Shown piece by piece: positions 1 through 10,360 of a DNA stretch of 64,000 nucleotides (within the stretch, counting starts at the first letter, position 1; every line of letters starts with the position of its first letter). Both the position numbers and the translations under genes were made by a program. The notes under the pieces were generated by a model. That model did no database searches and was not told the origin of the DNA. It saw only the letters and a program-made list of their open reading frames with translations. The stretch spans positions 275,001-339,000 of the forward strand of contig JACYXH010000739.1 in NCBI GenBank assembly GCA_026745465.1, given 5' to 3'. The DNA comes from Lota lota. Taxonomy: Eukaryota; Chordata; Actinopteri; Gadiformes; Lotidae.

Positions 1-998
1 CTCTCTCTTATATATGTATAAGGATGGTGACTCAGTCCTTACCTCTCAGTTTGTTAGCGTATACAGCTAACACACTTTGATCCGGCACGTTTTAATGAAC
101 GTGGCCCAGAGCTCCCTGCGGTGTCCTGCGCTTTGCTACATGTTAGCACTCCATGTCATAACCGTTGTCTGTTCGTCGTGAAATTGTGCAAAGCCCATTT
201 CAGCCAAGTAAAGTCCTTACTAACTGGAAAATAACGGCCGCTGAAAACTAGTGCCAACACTCCAAAACCATGACGCTTCAGGCTACCTGCAGCGAGTAGG
301 CTGACACAATGTGGGCCACCTCTTGCAATTAAAGCAATGCCGAATTGTTGTGGAGATGTGGTTCGAGCACCAACAGTGAAATGATAAGGTTATGTCAAGG
401 CTGGTCACGTGACTTTTGTTTTTGCTTGTGATAATTGTTTGCCTTTGGGCTTTTGTCTGGCTGGTGAAACACTAGTTCTCATGTCATTAAAAAAAGAAAT
501 AGGGACCTTAGTTCATGTTAAACACAATTGTCTCATTGAAAACACGTGTATTCACAAAAGGAATGACACCTTAACAATGGCTTGTGCTCCTACAAGCATT
601 TCATTTTATTTGGATTCCTCATGGTTTGCTTTTGTCAAATACCAAACAACTCCTCACTGGTCCAATGACAAATGTTACATTTGACTTCGAAAAGAAGACT
701 AATCTGAAGGATATCCATTTGCAATTTAGCTTTCGAAAGATAAACATAATTGACAAAGTGTTGGCAAATATCAACAGGAAACACATTTTTGCAGTCAGTC
801 CTGTACTTTTAAGTTAAGTGTTTGTTTGTATACCAGCCGTCCCATTGCCAAGCATACAAAAAAATATTCTCATTTGACAGGAGGCGAACAAAGAACCCTC
901 CATCACTCACATCAACAAACCAGACTAGGCTTGGGCATGACTCACAATGGTACATGCTTTAAATGTTTGGCTGATTGTTACCGGCTGCCACTTTGATC
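1..998. other. Unique non-coding sequence, no gene seen
   Basis: Mixed-composition sequence with short chance open frames only. The first bases continue a pyrimidine or TA-type microsatellite from outside the window. I see no exon-like, RNA or transposon signal here. Confidence 0.6.
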
Positions 999-1321
999 GC
1001 CTAGCTTGTAGCTTCATTGCCTTTAACAGTATCACGTAACTTGTTGCGTCCTCACCCTGCTTGTAGCATGATAGCCTAGCTTCTTGCGCCATCTCCTAGC
1101 TTGTAGCATAATCACCTGGCTTGCAAGCTAGTCACCTAGCTTGTGAGGTAATTGTCTAGCATTTAGCATGACTTCCTAGTTTGTGGAATGATCTCCAAGC
1201 TTATAGCAAGTGTTATCTCCTAGCTAGAGGCATTCTCGACTAGTTCGCAGGGTAATCATCGCTTATCTTGTAGCATCATTACTTAGGTTGCGACGTTATC
1301 AAAGAGCTTGTTGCAGTGTCC
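999..1321. repeat. Degenerate 20-bp minisatellite, about 16 units
   Basis: Units of about 20 bp follow one another head to tail, with a consensus close to CCTAGCTTGTAGCATGATCA. Clear units begin at 1000, 1075, 1095, 1115, 1135, 1155 and 1175. Later units vary from 20 to 24 bp. Substitutions are frequent, so the array is old. The period is not a multiple of three and units contain stop triplets, so it is not a protein repeat. Confidence 0.85.
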
Positions 1322-1934
1322 ACCAAAAACATATTTAGCTGCAGTGCTTCACATTGGAGAATGCACCATGACAATCCTATTCAAGTTAAAACCCTGTGTT
1401 ATATTTTTACCACCGTCCGCCACTGGAACCAACTGTGGCACTGAACCATGAAATGCTTAGAGAATGTTGTACTTGCTCATGCCACTCTCATTGATGTGTA
1501 TTATTGTTTATTTCCCCCCCCCCCCCCATTGCGCTGCTACCTTTGTTGCGCAAACATGGCCGTTTTCTGTCTGATTGCATTCAAACGGACAAGGGCAGTG
1601 TGCAATTTGCATTTCTTCAAAGAGACTCCTAGAAACATTTCAAAGCCTTTGAACTTTGACAGCTGACACAGAAGAATAGAGGAAGCAAAGGCGTAACATT
1701 TATGAGTATGCATGAGTTGCACACGCTCTGGCAACGCAGAGAATTACAATAATACCACGAGTCTGCGGAGGAGCAGAGCCATGAAAACGACCACCGGGCT
1801 AATCTTGTCAAGAAGAGAAAGAAACGACAAAAAAACAAAACGTTGATGTCTTCGTGGTTGGCTGTATTCACCTGAACCTAAACGAGGAGGAGTGGTGTCC
1901 ATCATCGGAACAGGAATTTGCTTCTAACAAGCAG

Positions 1935-1936
<2 letters not shown>
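1322..1936. other. Unique non-coding sequence with a poly-C run
   Basis: Contains a run of 14 C at 1514-1527. No gene or recognisable transposon. The overlapping short open frames on both strands are unsupported. Confidence 0.55.

Positions 1937-2012
<76 letters not shown>
1937..2012. repeat. (TC)n microsatellite
   Basis: About 37 uninterrupted TC units. It creates Ser/Leu-rich or Arg/Glu-rich open frames on both strands that are artefacts. Confidence 0.97.
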
Positions 2013-2014
<2 letters not shown>

Positions 2015-2928
2015 CCGTATCTCTTTCTCGCACGTGCACACTCTGAGCATGGCTAACAATGACACTGACTGAAATTGGAACTGACTTGGAGTGGGATCCG
2101 AAGTGGGCGCTGATATGTAAACACGGCACATGTCTTTTTCTCTTTTTTTTCCGGCGGAATGTTTGTTCAGACAGCGAAACAAAACCCTGCCGTATCGATT
2201 GCCGCCCCTATCTCTCCACACGTGTCTCTGCCGCAGACAAAGCCGGCTGCCACATTTTCACATGCATCCCCCGCCCATCTTCACTCCAAAAAAAAAAGAA
2301 CTCAAACATGCATTTGCGTTCATTCCGTACATTATCAGAGGAAGACGTGGCGGAGGCTGTTCACGAGGAGAGCGGAACTTGAACCTGTGTGAAGGGGATC
2401 GGCCGCACACGACGCATGTTAGCATGTGGAGAGCGCTGTCCAGCCGGCTAGCTAAGCTGATGGAAGAGTGCAGATGCATATCGAACCTGACTGATCACTT
2501 CACTGCTCACCGCAACCAGCTCCTAGCTTCCCCTTAGCCATGTCGGCGAGATTAGTGCAGATCCGGATAGGCTGCTGTTGTAAACACTAACACATAAATA
2601 GAGAGACGGATGTAGGTGTAATTCAGTCCAGTTGAAATGTGTTACCGTGTATTGGAAATATTGAAAACATGGTTATGGAAATAGGCAATATACAGGCTAA
2701 ACCTATTTTGTTTTTATTCAGTTGTTTCAAAACGGATGCTTTATTCAGCTTGAGATGTCAGAACATTTCTGTCAGACCCTGGATGGCTGAATTCAGCGAA
2801 TTGTTTTTTGTTGGTAAAACAAGATTTCTTTCCTTTTTTCTTTCCATTCATTCATATCAAGTCACAACAACCGCGATGTAAAATAGTGAAATAATGATTT
2901 GATATATTCATACTAACTGAACAGTGGA
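2013..2928. other. Unique non-coding sequence, no gene seen
   Basis: Overlapping open frames of about 70-135 codons on both strands have no recognisable family, and frames overlap heavily. No splice-flanked exon or transposon end is apparent. Confidence 0.5.
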
Positions 2929-2952
2929 CCCCCCCCCCCCCCCCCCCCCCCC
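2929..2952. repeat. Poly-C homopolymer (24 C)
   Basis: Uninterrupted run of C. Such runs recur across the window (for example 7038, 12132, 36066, 39478, 51609) and are prone to length error in assembly. Confidence 0.95.
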
Positions 2953-3480
2953 AGGGATGGCCATCAAAAGCCTGCAAACAAGCGCAAACGCGGAGGTGGA
3001 AGCACATTGAGGAGGACTCTTGTGTCCTCTTCCTCCTCTTTCTCCTGTAAAGTACCGATGTGGTAACATGAAGTAAAGCATCGCCATGGTGAACGGTCGC
3101 CATGGTGAGGAAGGAACAAGCAACATCGTTTTGGAAAAGTAGTCCTACAGAAAGACCGTTAACTGTTCTTAGGGAAATGATGACAATGATGGTGATCACT
3201 TGACCATCATTAGTCCATCCCATGGCTATGTAGTAAAAGTCATTAACCAACAGTTAATAAACCGTTAGCTAATAGTCATAATTTACTAATGGTGTTCATG
3301 TTTACTAATGCTGTTTATTTTAACAAAGGTAGTGGTGTTCATGTCATGTTCATGTGTTTATCATGTCATTATTACGTTTTTATGAATAGGGTTAGAGTTA
3401 ACCCTGACCCACAACCCTAACCCTAACCCCCATGCTAATGCTTTATAATAATGCTTACTAATGCATTAACTAATGTTATT
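2953..3480. repeat. AT-rich field with degenerate TTACTAATG-like repeats
   Basis: From about 3236 the words TTACTAATG, CTAATGTT and TTAATG recur irregularly, a pattern often seen in old teleost simple or satellite-like repeats. The first part (2953-3235) is unique. The field surrounds a telomere-like stretch. Confidence 0.5.
3388..3431. repeat. Short interstitial telomere-like sequence
   Basis: Contains AGGGTTAG, then TTAACCCTGACCC, then CCCTAACCCTAACCCC, i.e. both orientations of the vertebrate TTAGGG unit meeting within about 44 bp. GGGTTA-gagt-TAACCC at 3389-3404 is a small inverted repeat. It is too short for a true telomere. Confidence 0.7.
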
Positions 3481-3549
3481 TAATGGTTAGAACCAGCAGG
3501 GTTTGGTGTCCAGGTCGACCTGGCCCAGCCACTCCTTCACAGCAGCCTA

Positions 3550-3586
3550 GGCCTCATGAGGCTGACATGTTCTGCCTCATGAGGCC
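3550..3586. repeat. Paired CCTCATGAGG palindromes
   Basis: GGCCTCATGAGGC at 3550-3562 and GCCTCATGAGGCC at 3574-3586 are each near-perfect palindromes. They are also inverted copies of one another around a TGACATGTTC core. A cruciform-prone site or a symmetrical protein-binding site is possible. Function unknown. Confidence 0.8.
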
Positions 3587-3643
3587 AGCAGATCCTCTGG
3601 AGCCCTTAATCCATGTGCGGCCTGTTGAGGACACAGCTGATGC

Positions 3644-3870
3644 ATGGATAGATAGGTACATGGATAGATAAAATAGTTAAATAGTGACATTTTTAAATAA
3701 AGACAGGGAGATACAATATCAATACACAATGGACAGGTGGAAAGTTGGATATAAATGATGGATAGACGGCCCAGACAAGTAGATAGAATAGATAGATACC
3801 ATAGATGGAAAGTTGAATATATAGAAAGTAAGATGGATGCTATGTGGAGGGTATAGTCAATAGATACCAC
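3644..3870. repeat. Degenerate (GATA)n microsatellite
   Basis: GGATAGATAG and AGATAGAT words recur with substitutions through this stretch, interspersed with AAATAG variants. It is a decayed tetranucleotide repeat. Confidence 0.75.
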
Positions 3871-5107
3871 TACTAACACCACTGCTTAAAATGGTTGCCT
3901 TTATAATTCAATGAGTCTACATTCAACATGGAAATGGATGGAGGCCTATATCAGCATAGTTCTCATTAAAAGACAGATTTAAATGAAAATACCTCGCTCC
4001 CACTCAGGTGCGATGGGGCCTCCTGCCGATTGTGTCTGTGAAAGGCTCTCTAGACTGTTAAACAGCCTTGGAATGGACAGGCATATTAAAAAGGTCACCA
4101 TTTTTATGAAACGCAGGACATTCAGTTGGTTTGAATGAAATACGAATACACTTACCCTGACGGAGCCTTATCTGAGAAAGTTCTCCTAACCGTCTATAAT
4201 TTGGTGAGAAACGGAACCGCATCAGAGCAGAAATATTACGGTGCGTGATCAATTCTTCTTACAACAGTGAGAATACCAGAAAAGAAGATGGAAAAAGGGA
4301 AGAGTTTGAGGGTTATTTGTTGAGTGGCTAGCAGTTAAGTGCCAGTTTTCAAACTTAAGTGTTCACCCCATGCTGAACGTGTCATCACAGTGAACAAACA
4401 CCATTACATGTATAATTCCAGCACCCAGCATCCCCTGATGACCAATTAACCATGGCCTACCGAGACAGAACCATTGCTTGTCAAGTCGCCCTAAAGAGGC
4501 AACCAAAAGGCACCCCCCACTGGCACACGCTCTCTCTTCCCTCAAACCCATTAATGATTATCATTAGTTCCCTTTTTGTTCATTTCAATCCCGCCGACCC
4601 CCGTTAACGTCTGGCACTGTGGAATAAATGATAACGGTCCGATTGTTTGGAGTAAGAAATGCACAGCATTGTGTGTCGTGTTGTTTACCAGCTGACATCT
4701 TCAATAACCTCTGCCCAGTGTAATTTACAAATATGTGACTCTGTATGAATACACTGCATTGTTCTTTGTGCCTGAACATAGATGAACACACCTTGTTCTC
4801 TCTCACCTTTGTGGTTATGCTCTTTTCTGGACAAATTATGTCTTGCCATGCCCTCCTCCCAGCATTTGTTCTCTAAAATACCTTTTGTAGTCTCCGGCTG
4901 GGCTTAGACGACTCACAAGCTGCATCTTATCCTATGTGTCATGTAACTCATGCCCATGCTCTCATTTAGCCTATGCAACGCTCCTCTAGAGTGTCAGACT
5001 GAAACTTCCAGCCGGCGACTTTGTTCTCATTCTCCCTGCTGCGTTAGGGATGGAGCCTTACAGGAGCCTTCAAAAGGGATTGTTTCATCAGGTGCTCTGA
5101 GGGGGAG
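3871..5107. other. Unique non-coding sequence, no gene seen
   Basis: Over 1.2 kb of mixed-composition sequence. Open frames are short and unsupported, and no repeat family is recognisable by eye. Confidence 0.55.
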
Positions 5108-6144
5108 ACCCCCCCCCCCTCACTGCCCACAGCAGGGGGTAGGGGTGGGGGGTGCTGGAATGATAACTAAGGGTGTACCTGAAGCCTGGTTCCGCTCTTG
5201 TCTTTCTCCTGTGAAATCATTCCATTATATCTTGAAACATGCATTTGATCCCAAAAAAGGTAATTATCTTTAATCATCAAATATTCACTTCAAACTCCTC
5301 TCGGTAAACCTGTGCATGAAAAGGGGTAATGAACACAGGAAAACACCATAGGGGTTCAAAGCCCCTGCTGTGACCCAGTCAAATCAAAGGCAAAGGGAAT
5401 ATGGTCTTCCCATCTACCTGGCTGTTTCCCACCAGATCGTGGCCCAGGATCGGCATGGTCTGGTTTCCTACAAGTCGCTGCAGGGTGGGGTTGTCCCCTT
5501 TTGATTAAACAATGGCAATTATACGTTGAGTTAACAGTTTCACAATGCAGAGTTCACATGGCAGACTTGATAAGGAAGAGGCCATACACCGAGAAGATGG
5601 TCTTGCAGGGGCGCAATACCATCTTTTCAGTGTTCCAGTGTGAAAACGGTATTCCTTTGGTCTTTTCGTATCTTCTTCTTACACCCCAGTCAATCCCCCA
5701 GGGATTATGCTATACCCGAGGGTATAAAAATATACCAGAACAAAGTTGAGGAAATGCTGATGCAGTTTGATAAATGGGATTGACATAAACAGCGAGGTTT
5801 CACCCATCACCTGGTAATCATGAACCCGAAAAATACCAAATCCAGACTCAAAGGAGAAACAATGCTTTTGTTCCACAAGGCTTTTCAAAGGGCATGGAAA
5901 GGTGTCGTTTCCACGGGGCACATATCGACAAGACCAGATCTGCTTGTCAGTTCTTCTCACTTTTCTTTTTTCACCATTCTTTTACATTCTGGAAGAATCC
6001 AACCGAACCTCTCAGTCCTGAGACATGAAAGGCAGACACAAGCACAGAGATGTCAATCTTACCTTACCGCATCGATGCCCTCTGGTTCCCCTAAAAAATA
6101 AAGAAAAGAATGGGGTGATACAGATGATGATGGAGCGGTTGTCA
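5108..6144. other. Unique non-coding sequence with short G/C runs
   Basis: Begins with a run of 11 C (5109-5119) followed by a G-rich stretch to about 5155, then unique sequence. No supported gene. Confidence 0.55.
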
Positions 6145-6174
6145 CGGCCGTCGTCTTGACGAAGACGTCGGCCG
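6145..6174. repeat. GC-rich inverted repeat (hairpin)
   Basis: Arms of 13 bp, CGGCCGTCGTCTT and AAGACGTCGGCCG, pair with one mismatch around a 4-base loop. Several CpG dinucleotides lie in the stem. It stands alone in otherwise plain sequence. Confidence 0.8.
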
Positions 6175-6390
6175 CTTTATAAATCACCACTGTCCCTGTA
6201 AGGAGGTCCTGAGGTTTTTCTTCTTTTTTTTTCTTTTTTTTTTACACCTCTGGGAAAAGCCCGGTCGGAAGAGAAGGGAGGGGAAGAAAGCCATTTGTCA
6301 GGAGCACATCTGCATTCAAACCGTATGGAGGTTGACAGGTCGGAGACTGACAACTCCATCGGCCCCATCGCCAGGGAGATGGGCCGAGGG

Positions 6391-6429
6391 TGTGTGTGTG
6401 TGTGTGTGTGTTTGTTTGTGTGTGTGTGA
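6391..6429. repeat. (TG)n microsatellite, interrupted
   Basis: TG repeats broken by TTTGTTTG. It produces Cys/Val artefact frames. Confidence 0.9.
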
Positions 6430-6548
6430 GGCCGAAGAGATACCACATGTTTACACGTTATATTTTCTTTGCGGCTGGTTTTGTTTTTTTATTGATGCCA
6501 GATTCATCTTTCATGTACTTACCTACTTTCTACATATAGTTAAACATA

Positions 6549-6550
6549 GG

Positions 6551-6589
<39 letters not shown>

Positions 6590-6600
6590 ATGTATGTATG

Positions 6601-6681
<81 letters not shown>
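6549..6681. repeat. Compound TG / TGTA / TA microsatellite
   Basis: (TG)n at about 6551-6573 grades into (TGTA)n to about 6606 and then about 38 uninterrupted TA units to 6681. The TA block is able to extrude a cruciform. The arrangement fits progressive mutation of one founding TG tract. Confidence 0.95.
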
Positions 6682-6683
<2 letters not shown>

Positions 6684-6825
6684 CAAGTGAACAACCTCAC
6701 GCTGTATTTGTCCATTTTCCATTGGTTGATAGAACAAACGTGCTCTACAAAATAGGTTCTATATAATATTAAATATTAAATAAAGGCATTCCTATTCCTT
6801 TTTTTTCCCAGGCGGGTAAATGGTG

Positions 6826-7015
6826 GGGGCGGTTGAAACCTAATGAGTCCGATTGTCCGTTGGCATCAGCAGCAAACTGTTGTTCCGCCATCACCGCACG
6901 CCGACGGCGAGCACTCATCTGCGCGGCGGCTCGGTAATTGACCCTCAGTGGCACTCACCGCTGGCTCCAAGTGACACCTCTCTCGCCGCGAAATGCTCTC
7001 GCTGACATACTCACC
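6826..7015. promoter_or_regulatory. CpG-dense unique patch, candidate regulatory element
   Basis: After AT-rich simple repeats, this stretch is unique and rich in CpG (CGCACGCCGACGGCGAG, GCGCGGCGGCTCGG). It also carries homeodomain-type cores such as TAATGAG and GGTAATTGA. Retained CpG in a methylated vertebrate genome suggests an unmethylated regulatory element, but this is inference. Confidence 0.35.
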
Positions 7016-7037
7016 ACGAACATGTAACAACGTTATG

Positions 7038-7061
7038 CCCCCCCCCCCCCCCCCCCCCCCC
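7038..7061. repeat. Poly-C homopolymer (24 C)
   Basis: Uninterrupted C run directly downstream of the CpG-dense patch. Confidence 0.95.
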
Positions 7062-7970
7062 GAAACAAGTGCTCGTTCAAAACAGCCCAACGTTAATGGC
7101 CGCGCTGACAGAAAAGTAGCACATTGTGATCATGCCAGTTACTTTCAGGGAACAGTGAACCAACTTGTGTTGACTGGTCGGGTGCCAGTTGTTGACAGGT
7201 TTGGATATGGAGTGTTTCACGCCCATTTCACTGTTTTCGACATTTCAGATTTTTTGTGTCCTTCACACAAATATTTAGCCCGGAAAATTATTCCTTTATG
7301 AAATGTCATAAAATGTGTTGTTAAATCTTGAAAAGTACTTTGTAATTCAACATTAGTAGTACAATGTAGGCCTATAATTTGTGTATATATATAAACATAA
7401 AAAATAAATTTGCTTTATGGCTGACTGTAGCATGTCCCCTAACTAGCAAGTCAACAAACGTTGGGTTTGTTGCTGAATTGTTGCCTGACAGCTAGCTCTA
7501 GCTAGTAGGCTATCAAATGTCATAGTACACAGTGCATGAATCAATGACATTTTGTTACAGAACAAACCACTGTGCATTAGTGATCCACGCAGAAAGAGGA
7601 GGTAACTGTCACAACAAAATCCCTGAAACACACAATGGATCACTTAAAATACAAGCTCAGCTTAATGCTATTTTCATTATTGCCAACTGTGACAAAATGC
7701 TCTGTAACAACTAAAATGCAGCCATGCTTTTTGTCTCTGTCAAGCAAAGTTCACAAAGCGGCAGAACGTTGGCTGCTGTAGACTTCCATTAATATACAAC
7801 AATGAAAGTCAAAACAAAACAGTTTGAACATGTTTTTTGACAACAATACTTGGTAAAATATTGTCACTTTCGCTCCTTTCATTTCCAGATGTCGGCAACA
7901 AGACAAAACAATTTGCCTGCCTTGTCTTTTAACTCAAATTACAGATGCAGCAACACTGAATGAGGAACAA
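7062..7970. other. Unique non-coding sequence, no gene seen
   Basis: AT-leaning sequence with scattered short frames. No transposon end or exon signal recognised. Confidence 0.55.
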
Positions 7971-8277
7971 TCAGGAGGGAGAGCGAGAGGGAGAGCGAGA
8001 GAGAGAGGGAGAGAGAGGGGTAGAAAAACACCAGAAAAGATTCAGACGTGAAGCTTGTAAACACCTGCAGCTGGTGGGAGCTATTAGGAGAATAGGGAAG
8101 GCGGGGAGGCGGGGGAAGTGTTCTCCTGGCAACTGTGCCTGAAACGCTGTCCGGGAAATCACTCTCGCAGTGGGGCCCGGCTCAACCAGCGTGAGGGAAA
8201 GCAGCTGTGACTAGAGGACAGGTATCGCCACCAAGTACGAACATAAACACACAGCGAGAGAGAGAGAGAGAGAGAGA
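7971..8277. repeat. Two (GA)-rich tracts around unique sequence
   Basis: GA/GGGA repeats at about 7977-8020 and a pure (GA)n at 8252-8277 flank about 230 bp of unique sequence. The open frames through it are low-complexity artefacts. Confidence 0.8.
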
Positions 8278-8485
8278 CACGTCCCACAGAGATGTGTTCT
8301 CCAAGCCGTAATAATGAAGAGGCGCCTGATAACAACGGAGGCTTTTTGGTGGTCTTCGGTTGCGTTTTGTGTTTCTTTTTCTTCTACTTTCTGGGGCCGT
8401 GTTTCTGCGAACGTGTTTTCATCGGAGTGGTGATTCCGACGTTTTGCAGACAATGTGTGTGGGATGCGTGGGAAGTACTGATCAC

Positions 8486-8873
8486 TAGGGCTGGCCCGAT
8501 TACGTCGTTTCAAGCTTCGGATATTCGTTAGGTTTCCGAACAAATTCCAGAATAGGAAAAGTTCATTCATGGTGTGTATCTTTCCCTGCCTGTAAACGTA
8601 GCAGGCGGTGACCACTGCTGCAGAATCAAGTTGTTATCAACTGATCGTTTTTTCTAAACTGGTTCAATTGGTAAAACAAATGTGTTATTTTAAATAACGC
8701 AAAATACCATTAATGCCTCGATGGCCGGTGCATAGACGTAAAAAAAAACAGCATTTCTTATTTCTTTAAAGTTTTTCATCAAAACGAAAAGAATATCCGA
8801 ATACTGAATTGAGATTTGAATACTTACCTAACGAACGAATATCAGAATATTAGAATATCCGGGCTTAGCCCTA
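8486..8873. mobile_element. hAT-like non-autonomous DNA transposon (MITE)
   Basis: Terminal inverted repeats read TAGGGCTGGCCCG on the left and, reverse-complemented, TAGGGCTAAGCCC on the right. Sub-terminal sequences also mirror each other: TTCGGATATTCGTTA on the left against TAACGAACGAATATC on the right. The flanking octamers CTGATCAC and CTGCTAAG agree at 5 of 8 positions, compatible with a decayed 8-bp target duplication. About 390 bp, no coding capacity. The TAGGGCTGG-type end with CGAATATTCG-like interiors is common in fish hAT MITEs. Confidence 0.75.
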
Positions 8874-8892
8874 CTGCTAAGCTTGTGGGGCC

Positions 8893-8961
8893 CTACAAGT
8901 GTCCCCACAAGTGTCCCCACAAGTGTCCCCATGGCCCATAACACACAGTGCTATGGGCCAT
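8893..8961. repeat. Triple 12-bp tandem repeat next to a hairpin
   Basis: AAGTGTCCCCAC is repeated three times in 8896-8930. It is followed by arms ATGGCCCATA (8931-8940) and TATGGGCCAT (8952-8961), which pair perfectly across an 11-base spacer. Confidence 0.85.
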
Positions 8962-9269
8962 TCTTTTCTTCTTCTTTTTTTTTTTTTCAGGTGCATTAGC
9001 AAGAAGACTGCTCGCTGTCGCTCTAACAATTTTATGCAAACGCCAATGAAGTGCTTATCACCGCACGGCACAGTTCCACGTCCGACCGGCGGAACCCAGG
9101 GTCCTGTTCTTGAAAATGAGGGCCGGGGCCCATTAGCATGAAATTGGGGCTGTTTGTAAAAAGCAATGAAGGCGCGCGAGCGACTGCTCTTCGTTTACTA
9201 GTCTAAATGTCATTTCTGGTACAGAATACTGCTTGCATTGCGCTGCCTCACTTAACAGCAATCTGTCTT
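8962..9269. other. Unique sequence, no gene seen
   Basis: Starts with a T-rich run (8963-8988) and then plain unique sequence. Confidence 0.5.
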
Positions 9270-9660
9270 TGAGTGCCCTGTCTCAACCCCTCTGCTTGCT
9301 CTCTTTCCCTCTCTTTCATTCTTTACCTACCTCTCTCGCTCGTTCTCTCTCTCTTACTTGCTAGCTTTCGCATCTTGCTCGTTCACCCATCACTCTTTCT
9401 TCCACCCCTTATCTCACTTTTTCTCTCTTGCCTTCATTTTCTTTCTCTCCTGTCTCTGCTCTCTCCATCCTAAACTATCTCTCTCTCTCATCCCTTCTCA
9501 CCCGCTGTTCCTTTTTGTCTCCCACTTCTCTCTCCATCCCTTTTCTCACACCCCCTTGTCTCTCTATAATCCCCCCTTGTCACTCCCTCCCACTCTCTCT
9601 CGTTCTCCTCTAGTCTCACGCTCTCCCTCGCCTATCCTCTCTCTGATATCCCCCCCACCC
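9270..9660. repeat. Degenerate pyrimidine (CT-rich) tract
   Basis: About 390 bp, almost entirely C and T on this strand, with TCTCTC, CCCTC and TTTCTC words. Stop codons need purines, so all three frames stay open. The Ser/Leu/Pro frames here are artefacts. Confidence 0.85.
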
Positions 9661-9689
9661 CCTAGTCATTTTAGCATATGCAATGATGC

Positions 9690-9900
9690 GTGGGGTTGTG
9701 TGACTATGTGAATGTATGTGTGGGAATGTCGATGGATGTGTTTGTGTGTGTGTGTGTGTGTGTGTGCGTGTTTGTGTAGAAGGGCATGTAGTTGGTGCAT
9801 GTATGCAAGTGTGAGAATGTGTGAGATTCTGCATGTGTGTGTCTTGATGTCTGAGTGTGTATGCATGAGTTAGTATGTGTGAGCGTGTATGCAGGGGGTT
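9690..9900. repeat. TG-rich degenerate repeat
   Basis: A pure (TG)n at about 9741-9773 lies within a longer field of GTGTATG, GTGAGAATGTG and similar variants. Confidence 0.8.
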
Positions 9901-10009
9901 GTGTCTGTTTTAAGCTGATGAAATCCTCAGCCCTGTGTGAACCCTTTGCATCTTTGTTTCTGACAGTGAAGTACCATCAAAGATTCAGCAGACCCTGAAT
10001 TACTGTAGT

Positions 10010-10047
10010 CTGTGTGTGGGGGTGTCTGCCTGTGGGTGTGTGCCTGT

Positions 10048-10081
<34 letters not shown>

Positions 10082-10190
10082 ACGTGTGTGGACGTCTGTG
10101 TCTGTCTGTGTGGGGGTATATATATATGTGTGTGTGCATGTTTTTATATCTGAGTGTGGGTGTGTGTATGTATATATGTATGTACATACT
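10010..10190. repeat. TG-rich repeat with short TA block
   Basis: CTGTGGGTGTGTG variants lead into (TG)n at about 10050-10080, then GTATATATAT at about 10117-10127. Potential Z-DNA. Confidence 0.85.
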
Positions 10191-10257
10191 GGTCTCAGTA
10201 GATAAACCGTTTAGATTAATCTGTAACTAAGCATGCCTAATTACACTCCTCATTGTG

Positions 10258-10360
10258 CCCCCCCCCCTCTCAATCTCTCTCTCTCTCTTTGTCTCTCTCC
10301 CTCTCCCCCCGTTCTCTCTCATCCTTCACATTTATGTCCACAGACGTGTCTCTGAAGATA
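10258..10360. repeat. C-run and (CT)n tract
   Basis: Run of C at 10258-10267, then CT repeats to about 10320 and plain sequence to the adjoining SINE-like repeat. Confidence 0.8.

Noticed and set aside
3388-3431. Chromosome end
   Set aside because: Only a few telomere-like units in both orientations, with unique sequence on both sides.
6332-6766. Plus-strand frame of 144 codons with Cys-Val and Tyr-Ile runs
   Set aside because: Direct translation of TG and TA microsatellites.
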